Assembly (NCBI RefSeq): GCF_000003605.2
Contig: NW_003108582.1
Coordinates: 344,795 to 368,532, forward strand
Direction: 5' to 3'
DNA: 23,738 nucleotides
From: Saccoglossus kowalevskii
Taxonomy: Eukaryota; Hemichordata; Enteropneusta; Harrimaniidae
The notes under the pieces were generated by a model. That model made no database searches. It was not told the origin of the DNA and saw only the letters and a program-made list of their open reading frames with translations. Below, piece after piece: positions 20,001 to 23,738 of this stretch. Position 1 is the stretch's first letter. Each line of letters opens with the position of its first letter. The position numbers were made by a program, and so were the translations under genes.

Positions 20001-21393
20001 GGACTGGTGTACTTTTTGTTTCTAGCAAAAAAAAAATCATTCATTTGTTATGTGTCGATCAACAACAACGTGTTTCCTTGACATCGTACACATTCAATAA
20101 CTTCAGTGGCACTACCCCCGCAGTAACTGCGACAACGAGCACTCAAATAACTAAACTTTCAGATATCTTGCCTGTGGCAAACGTTGCAGGGCGCAGCTTT
20201 AGAATTTGTGTTAATTTTAAAGAACCACTCACAGTTAGAATTCTCAAATTTCAGACGCAACATAGTACACACTTACCAACATAGCATCATTTCGAGCATT
20301 TGATTTTAAGAGATACCCTAGAGTCAAAAAGTATTGTAACAATCCGGGGATTTGACCATGCAGTGTATTACATTTCAGTTTACTTGTTACCATGGTGACA
20401 GTGTATACTAACCATCATCGTGGACCAACTGGATGGCGTAAGCTAACAGCATAGCGGTAATATCAGTTAGAGACAATGATGGCAGTTTGGCAAGTTCGCC
20501 GTAATATGATTCACACTGTTGACGAGCCTCTGCCCATGTTGCTTTCTCCGTGAATATCAAATAGTTTTCCGTGGCGCTGAGGATCGCTCGTTTACTTCTT
20601 CCTGAAAGAATCACATTTTGATTTTTTATTCCGAATAAAGTTGCTACCAGATATACTTATGAATTTCTGGTGATTAGAAAAAAAATCGTATTTTGTCACA
20701 ATTAACATACGACAAGAGAATGTGTACATGATACGACTTAATCTGAATTTGTCCCCAAATGAGTATTTGGTTGTCGATGCAACATTGCGTGTTGCGGCGA
20801 GCATCTCCTATTGTTTGATATTGTTCCCATTGTATTGTATATCGTAACAGAAGTCGTTTTCAAATCTAGAAACGTTTTTTTTTCAACTTTTAAGCCACTT
20901 AAAAAGGTGATATTGGAATGATATAAATGAAAAATGTGAAATTTTAGCCTACGTGAATACTGACACGTAATAATAAATATTTCGTGAATATGGCGGCGTT
21001 ATTGATTTCTAGTTGAATATTTGCGTGTCCAATGAACCATCTAATGTATCAACACATTCTTTTCCAAACTTTCCTTAATTTTGTCAAATTTGATCATGTT
21101 TACGTGTTTCAATCCACATAATGCACAAACCTGAAATTTGTATTTATATTATACGAATTTGTAACACTAAAATGAATTTTTAGCTCAGATAGTAAACACA
21201 TTAAAATTAAACTTTGAAGTACTAATACTTATAATAAGTAAAAACAAAATATTCAGGAATGTTTTCATAAAATACGAATTGTTGATGTTTCAAACGATAT
21301 TAGCAAGCATACCAGCGTAGACTCACCATGTGGCAGACTGGAGGTTATGATAACCATGGAGGCCACCAATATAAGTACGGTGACAAACTTCAT
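7876..21393 (-). CDS. Type I membrane receptor with three C-type lectin domains (complete, 12 coding exons, 532 aa)
   Basis: Exons (minus strand order): 21327-21393, 20413-20601, 19291-19438, 18652-18722, 17158-17346, 16434-16587, 15450-15511, 14216-14371, 12336-12483, 10958-11028, 8917-9105, 7876-8030. All 11 introns are GT-AG and phases join without a stop, giving 1599 nt. Layout: signal peptide 1-19; RSKR 24-27; CTLD1 about 28-158; CTLD2 about 160-293; CTLD3 about 295-418; Thr-rich stalk 419-490; membrane helix about 491-514; tail KKLTKRDDNSVNPKERPR. Each lectin domain has the four short-form cysteines (52/132/148/156, 190/267/283/291, 315/391/407/415). Such proteins sit at the cell surface and bind sugar, lipid or protein ligands; the ligand here is unknown. 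NxS/T sequons are at 136, 202 and 456. The 5' UTR and promoter were not resolved. Introns 1, 2, 3, 5 and 11 show nothing recognisable. Confidence 0.92.
8031..8916. other. Intron 11 of the lectin receptor gene
   Basis: AT-rich sequence with no repeat, exon or element that I can support. Open frames here have no family resemblance. Confidence 0.7.
8917..9105 (-). CDS. Lectin receptor exon 11: Thr-rich stalk (residues 419-482)
   Basis: 189 nt, phase 1 to phase 1. It begins DEAWYTTDADTTEATTTSTT, then has about 40 residues rich in Thr, Ile and Val with a sequon at 456, and ends TTVPTTRTYEET. This is a probable O-glycosylated stalk lifting the lectin domains from the membrane. Acceptor TTAAAG is weak in pyrimidines, but the phase fits on both sides. 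Confidence 0.85.
9480..10490 (+). mobile_element. Possible solo LTR in intron 10 of the lectin receptor gene
   Basis: The order of signals resembles a retrotransposon LTR. There is a TATAAATG box at about 9837, then about 500 bp of noncoding sequence, an AATACAATAATAG poly(A)-like tract near 10353-10366, and tcctgtgttcgtgtcg just after it. The stretch ends in a CGGCCGTAAC-type tail near 10476-10485. No matching second LTR, internal gag/pol or clear 5-bp target duplication was found, and both ends are uncertain. Confidence 0.3.
9499..9705. promoter_or_regulatory. Two opposed CTCF-like motifs in intron 10
   Basis: GCGCCATCTAGTGA (9499-9512, motif on the minus strand) and TCACTAGAGAGCGC (9692-9705, plus strand) fit the CASYAGRKGGCGC-type core with zero and one mismatch respectively. 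They point away from each other. They may simply be the inverted ends of a small element or part of the possible LTR. Confidence 0.3.
10958..11028 (-). CDS. Lectin receptor exon 10: CTLD3 last third (residues 395-419)
   Basis: 71 nt, phase 2 to phase 1, the same length as exon 4. It reads HDNSFVQSAGDCNEEHYFVC then QFG. There is no WND motif; the two last cysteines (407, 415) are present. Confidence 0.9.
11218..11350 (+). mobile_element. MITE, subfamily 1, internally deleted copy (133 bp)
   Basis: It begins TTAAAGGGCGGCAGTCGTCG and ends CGCGACAACCACCGCGCTTTAA-like (last 20: CGACAACCACCGCGCTTTAA), an imperfect inverted repeat of about 28 bp flanked by TTAA. Interior words such as tatgggactcata match the 307-bp copy at 11963-12269. 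Confidence 0.75.
11963..12269 (+). mobile_element. MITE, subfamily 1, longest copy (307 bp)
   Basis: The left end TTAAAGCGCGGTAGTCGTCG continues through gcatgtgcgag. The right end reads as its reverse complement with about four differences over 38 bp. Both ends are TTAA. It has no coding capacity and lies 67 bp from lectin exon 9, in intron 9. Confidence 0.85.
12336..12483 (-). CDS. Lectin receptor exon 9: CTLD3 middle third without sugar motif (residues 346-395)
   Basis: 148 nt, phase 1 to phase 2, the same length as exon 3. It reads DYWWIDGNDMDVGGEFVYSN, then a segment with no EPN or QPD triplet (RWHYLHVLDVIQDSNSKNC). The WIGL-like core and Cys391 are kept. A calcium-dependent sugar site is therefore unlikely. 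Confidence 0.9.
12800..13020 (-). mobile_element. MITE, subfamily 1, eroded inverted copy
   Basis: Interior words of the 307-bp element recur in reverse: gacatttgtggagataaa, cccacaat, attaccaccggcgac, ctgtgcaacagtcaaagt, tttgtttatatgagaccc. The terminal repeats are no longer clear, so the ends are approximate. It lies in intron 8. Confidence 0.65.
13517..13677 (+). mobile_element. MITE, subfamily 2 (161 bp)
   Basis: Starts TTAAAGCGAGGGAGTTGTCG and ends GACGAGCCTCCCGCTTTAC, an inverted repeat of about 30 bp; the right TTAA has become TTAC. The interior is about 75-80 percent alike to the copy at 15961-16126 by eye. Confidence 0.85.
14216..14371 (-). CDS. Lectin receptor exon 8: CTLD3 first third (residues 294-346)
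   Basis: 156 nt, phase 1 to phase 1, preceded by CGACAG. It reads NQEVSYRVVLQMMSWQDAQN, YCVSEGGHLARMRSEPEYVL. Cys315 and the Trp-x2-Ala helix are clear. It is 33 nt shorter than exons 2 and 5, with the difference mainly before the helix. Confidence 0.92.
14400..14610 (-). mobile_element. MITE, subfamily 1, second eroded inverted copy
   Basis: It shares with the copy at 12800-13020 the words ttttcccacaatccaatgcg, attaccaccggtgacg and gtctgtgcaacagtcaaagt in the same order. It starts about 30 bp upstream of lectin exon 8. Terminal repeats are missing. Confidence 0.65.
14917..15110. mobile_element. Possible degenerate GC-ended repeat element in intron 7
   Basis: A GC-rich left end (gcggtggcaccgggggcaga), a C8A9 run, and a right end with ttccgccgctttt suggest weak inverted termini. 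No target duplication could be seen. Confidence 0.25.
15450..15511 (-). CDS. Lectin receptor exon 7: CTLD2 last third (residues 273-294)
   Basis: 62 nt, phase 2 to phase 1. It reads DDVMWYDTHCDNMRAYLCEY with the last two cysteines and WYD in place of WND, so Trp and Asp of the calcium motif are kept. Acceptor TTGCAG, donor GTAAGT. Confidence 0.9.
15961..16126 (+). mobile_element. MITE, subfamily 2 (166 bp)
   Basis: Starts TTAAAGCGGGGAGTCGTCAC and ends GACGACCCTCCCGCTTTAA, with TTAA at both ends. Interior words atggccatagcctgtcattg and catgagcctttgcg are shared with the copy at 13517-13677. It lies in intron 6 of the lectin gene. Confidence 0.88.
16434..16587 (-). CDS. Lectin receptor exon 6: CTLD2 middle third with QPD motif (residues 222-273)
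   Basis: 154 nt, phase 1 to phase 2. It includes PIWIDINDIDTEDDWRHSDG and HWAIGQPDNGM, then MEEDCAHM. QPD (254-256) is the galactose-type triplet of calcium-dependent lectin domains, and Glu-Asp-Cys precedes the conserved third strand. Confidence 0.92.
17158..17346 (-). CDS. Lectin receptor exon 5: CTLD2 first third (residues 159-222)
   Basis: 189 nt, phase 1 to phase 1, the same length as exon 2. It includes ALWLPRDGKLYKY and TWHGASEECQSNGGSLVKVA with Cys190, then a helix FLREIVLDDRIENT. A sequon (Asn-Glu-Ser) is at 202. Confidence 0.92.
17890..18031. mobile_element. Short MITE with GGATTTAG / GGATCTAG termini in intron 4
   Basis: The left end agcggatttagaggg...gggggccgcggccccc and the right end ggcccccc...tcctagatccggccct are inverted repeats with mismatches. 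The interior contains perfect small hairpins such as ttggccttcggccaa. The termini resemble those of the element at 7262-7415. Confidence 0.55.
18437..18468. repeat. Perfect 13-bp hairpin in intron 4 of the lectin gene
   Basis: CACAGTCCCTCTA (18437-18449) and TAGAGGGACTGTG (18456-18468) are exact reverse complements around the 6-nt loop caactt. Both are flanked by TATATA runs that could extend the stem with a bulge. It is too short as seen to call a microRNA precursor. Confidence 0.85.
18652..18722 (-). CDS. Lectin receptor exon 4: CTLD1 last third (residues 135-159)
   Basis: 71 nt, phase 2 to phase 1. It reads INISDQGKWYVVDCEQTHAF then LCYV. The WND calcium motif is WYV here, so the second calcium site is probably lost. 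The acceptor is the TAG at 18723-18725; the nearer CAG at about 18706 is rejected because it breaks the phase with exon 3. Confidence 0.88.
19291..19438 (-). CDS. Lectin receptor exon 3: CTLD1 middle third (residues 86-135)
   Basis: 148 nt, phase 1 to phase 2. It includes LYIGLNDLNTDGDFRYTD (the WIGL-like core) and NWAYGQPNDNAGSEECVI. The sugar-selectivity triplet position reads QPN rather than EPN or QPD. Cys132 is the third-from-last conserved cysteine. Confidence 0.92.
20413..20601 (-). CDS. Lectin receptor exon 2: CTLD1 first third (residues 23-86)
   Basis: The acceptor is TTTCAG and the exon is 189 nt, phase 1 to phase 1. It begins GRSKRAILSATENYLIF and continues TWAEARQQCESYYGELAKL, the alpha-1 segment with Trp45, Ala48 and the first Cys (52). 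RSKR (24-27) lies a few residues after the predicted signal cleavage and fits the furin R-x-K-R pattern. Confidence 0.92.
21327..21393 (-). CDS. Lectin receptor exon 1: signal peptide
   Basis: The ATG at 21391-21393 begins MKFVTVLILVASMVIITSS, a classic short n-region, hydrophobic core and small-residue cleavage site. It ends PHG at a GTGAGT donor in phase 1. An upstream in-frame Met (from 21534) would bury this signal peptide, so the 21393 start is preferred. Confidence 0.9.
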
Positions 21394-21979
21394 AATTTGG
21401 ACTGCGTGACTCGAAAACCAAATGTTAAATGAAAGTTTCGAGCTATGTGGTTTAGAGTCAAAGAGAATGTGCAGATAGTGTTTAACACTACGTGTTGCCA
21501 TGGTATTAAGATAGCGTTGGATTTTATTTTGCAACCTTGTCCACGGATAAGAGTTTTGACACGAATTCCCACTTAATATTAGTAACAGTGTTTGTCGCCC
21601 TAGGCGTGTGTATACGCCATTTGATGATGAATTGTAACCAGGACGAATGGGGATCAGTCACACCTTTGTTGTAAACAAATTGTGTCGGTAGATTCTTTCC
21701 AATATTCCATTCGCAATTCGCTGTGCGTATTTATATATATACATAGCAATTCAGAATACAAACAGGTCGTTAAACTTCTCGTCTTTGATAAGAATGTCAA
21801 CTATTTTTTTCCCGATGTGGCGAGTGCCTGTTCTCGGTCACAAGTATACGGCAGGCAGTATGCGGGATTGTCGCTAAACGGCCTATATGTACTCCCTGTG
21901 ATATATTTACAATTGGTAAAATCCGTAAACAGGCGTGTTAAGCCTTGTCACTTGACACTTTATCACCATCGTTTATTTA

Positions 21980-22366
21980 TTTTTTTTAATGTTTTTCATA
22001 CCAGGCGACAGTTCCAGACATTGAATGTCACTGTTGTTTCTCCTGACTTTTTTTTGTATGTGCAAATTGCAAGAGCTAGTGTGACACATAGTGTCATTTT
22101 TGCCACAGAAGTCATATTCATGTTTGCTGTGCGGCCATCTTCCTATCAAATGGCAATTTAATGCCCTATCCTGGTGTCAAACAGACTCGGTCGAACACAA
22201 GCACCTGCGGACCTTAACCAAGGTTCCCCCAAAGTCGCATTCGTTAGTGAATGAATCTCGGCCAGTGGAATTGGCCTTCCCATTTAGTCTGTGGCACACT
22301 CACTCACTCACTCACTTGGATCTACCGATCACGAGTCTAATGCGACAACCACTATGCTACCGGTAT
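21980..22366 (-). mobile_element. tRNA-derived SINE with poly(A) end and 15-bp target-site duplications
   Basis: The perfect direct repeat accatcgtttattta occurs at 21965-21979 and 22367-22381. Between them, on the minus strand, the element starts ATACCGGTAGCATAGTGG, which contains a box A match (TAGCATAGTGG, 22349-22359). It continues with a degenerate tRNA-like gatcggtagatcc and a GTGA run, and ends with an A8 tail at 21980. The length is 387 bp. A tRNA-like head, A-tail and long duplication are the marks of LINE-dependent SINE insertion. Plus-strand open frames crossing it are accidental. It lies about 600 bp upstream of the lectin start codon. Confidence 0.88.
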
Positions 22367-22381
22367 ACCATCGTTTATTTA

Positions 22382-23644
22382 ATAAAGACTCATAAGGAAT
22401 ACTCATGTCACCAGATGACACATGGCAACAAAATTAACTCGAAAGACGTAAGTTGATAAATATAGTAGACAGCATCGTACATTAATGATATACACACTCA
22501 CGTGACGTTTTGAAAGGGATTTTACAACTCCAAGGATATAAAACAAACAACTTACAAACAAACAGAAACAACAATATACACTGCAATACATGATAAAATC
22601 AGTGAGTGACAGATGATACATGTAAAAGAGTTGACACATCCTGTTCCACATATGATATCCGCCACATATCAGTCAAGCGACATGGATACAATCTGGGACA
22701 TCTTTATAATGGTTGTCATAGTCAAAAATAACCTGTTCAATGTAATGGAAGCTTTTGTTTAGTAACCATTGCATCGATAGTTTGAACAATAAAAATAGCG
22801 TATCTTTAAAACTGAAATTGTTCTACAAGTAGCAAGTGCGATAGGAAATGTATATCCTACAATGATGGTAAAGTTGAAATCATATCGTGTGTTGTTTTTG
22901 TCATACAGAGTGATAGAAAGCCAATCATATTAATTTCAAGGTCATTTAGTATATAATTAATAGGGGTTTCATTTAATGTAATACAAGTTATAAAATACGA
23001 GTTATCTAACACTACTGAAATATGCACGACTTTGGGGTGTGTTTGAACATTACTAGTATTAGAAACAGTTGTTTATTTGTCATGATATTGGTATGCGTAG
23101 CTAAGGCAACTGCAATTAGTAACACTGATAAACAAATCGTTGTCAGTTTACAGCATTTGCGCTACATATAGAGAATGGCATTTGATTGGCATGTGCAGGT
23201 ATGAAGGCGTTATCAATACTTTGAATCCCTATCCTTGTGTATTGAAGCCAGAAATCAAGGGTCTCTAACTAGAGGCAGTCTGTAAGATTGTCTTCGTGAG
23301 ATGCAAATGCAAATCTGTGCAATTCGCTGTACATTCCCTCTACTGGAAGAATCTTGTTAACTCGACACTCTCTATCTACCCATTTTCACGGAACAGTGAT
23401 CTGTTATCACGTTCAGCCTTTTGAATAGGCTGCAGTGCTGTAGTGTTCGTCCAGGCAAATTTGGCAAAAAGAAATATTTTCATTTTAAAGAGCCCTTTGA
23501 ATCAAGAATATTTTTGAGAGAACCCCAATTTCACCGATAAACCAATTGACAATTCCAAAATAATAGGGCTTAGAGGAAACATTGGTATTCTTCCAGCAAT
23601 GAATAACTAACTGTTATGTTATGTTTTCGGTGGTTATAGTTAAT
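22382..23644. other. Intergenic sequence with nothing recognised
   Basis: AT-rich, without a supported exon, RNA gene or repeat. It lies upstream of the lectin receptor gene and may contain distal regulatory sequence. Confidence 0.5.
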
Positions 23645-23738
23645 TTAAAGCAGGGGGTCGTCACCTGCGCACGCGCGGGAATTGAGTCCCAAGCGACGAT
23701 AACACACGCTAAAAACGCAAAGGGTCATGGGTAGACCC
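23645..23738 (-). mobile_element. MITE, subfamily 2, copy cut by the window edge
   Basis: TTAAAGCAGGGGGTCGTCAC followed by ctgcgcacgcgcgggaattg and gcgacgataacacacgct is the reverse complement of the right half of the copy at 13517-13677. The other end lies outside the window. Confidence 0.8.

Noticed and set aside
20266-20340. Possible extra lectin third-exon: minus-strand TGCTATGTTG followed by GTAAGTG resembles the end of exon 4
   Set aside because: The matching frame has a TGA directly before the Cys codon, no CTLD residues precede it, and exons 2 and 3 already join in phase without it.
21682-22456. Two overlapping plus-strand open frames of 159 and 121 codons
   Set aside because: They run through the flank and body of a minus-strand SINE with clear target duplications, and show no protein family features.

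Overview
This is animal nuclear DNA, AT-rich, with small spliced exons, long introns, minisatellites, MITEs and a SINE. No rRNA, tRNA gene, CRISPR array or bacterial operon is visible. Two animal genes could be rebuilt by hand from GT-AG splice sites and matching codon phases. The tRNA-derived SINE with a short CACT run, the many small inverted-repeat elements and the lectin gene suggest a marine invertebrate, perhaps a lophotrochozoan. The species cannot be named from this window.

Left part (1-4338, minus strand): the first four coding exons of an acyl-CoA dehydrogenase of the AidB / C. elegans ACDH-11 type (exons 4102-4338, 1841-2073, 1447-1558, 403-520). It has a basic, presequence-like N-terminus and the flavin-site signature MTERKGGSDV. 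The gene runs off the left edge. Its exon 4 / intron 4 junction has been amplified into an 11-copy, 38-bp minisatellite (1-420). Each copy carries the last exon codons (GGSDV) plus the 5' splice site, and 9 of 11 copies keep GTAAGG. I regard this as the most unusual structure here. Intron 1 carries a separate exact 9 x 67-bp satellite (2388-2990).

Middle (4339-7875): a promoter-like stretch with an inverted pair of STAT/ETS-like sites, a CArG box inside a palindrome, and a decayed plus-strand C2H2 zinc-finger gene (6040-6612). One broken finger of that gene has been amplified as an 80-bp satellite (6712-7161). The 80 bp equals the 84-bp finger repeat minus a 4-bp deletion.

Right part (7876-21393, minus strand): a complete 12-coding-exon gene for a 532-residue type I membrane protein. 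It has a signal peptide, an RSKR site, three C-type lectin domains (each from three exons with the same phase pattern), a Thr-rich stalk, a glycine-zipper-like membrane helix and an 18-residue basic tail. All 11 introns are GT-AG and all codon phases join. Its introns contain two subfamilies of TTAA-ended MITEs, a possible solo LTR and a perfect 13-bp hairpin. Upstream of the gene (21394-23738) there is a SINE with perfect 15-bp target-site duplications and, at the right edge, a truncated MITE; no further gene was seen.

The two genes are not obviously linked in function: one is an acyl-CoA dehydrogenase with a probable mitochondrial presequence, the other a probable cell-surface recognition receptor.
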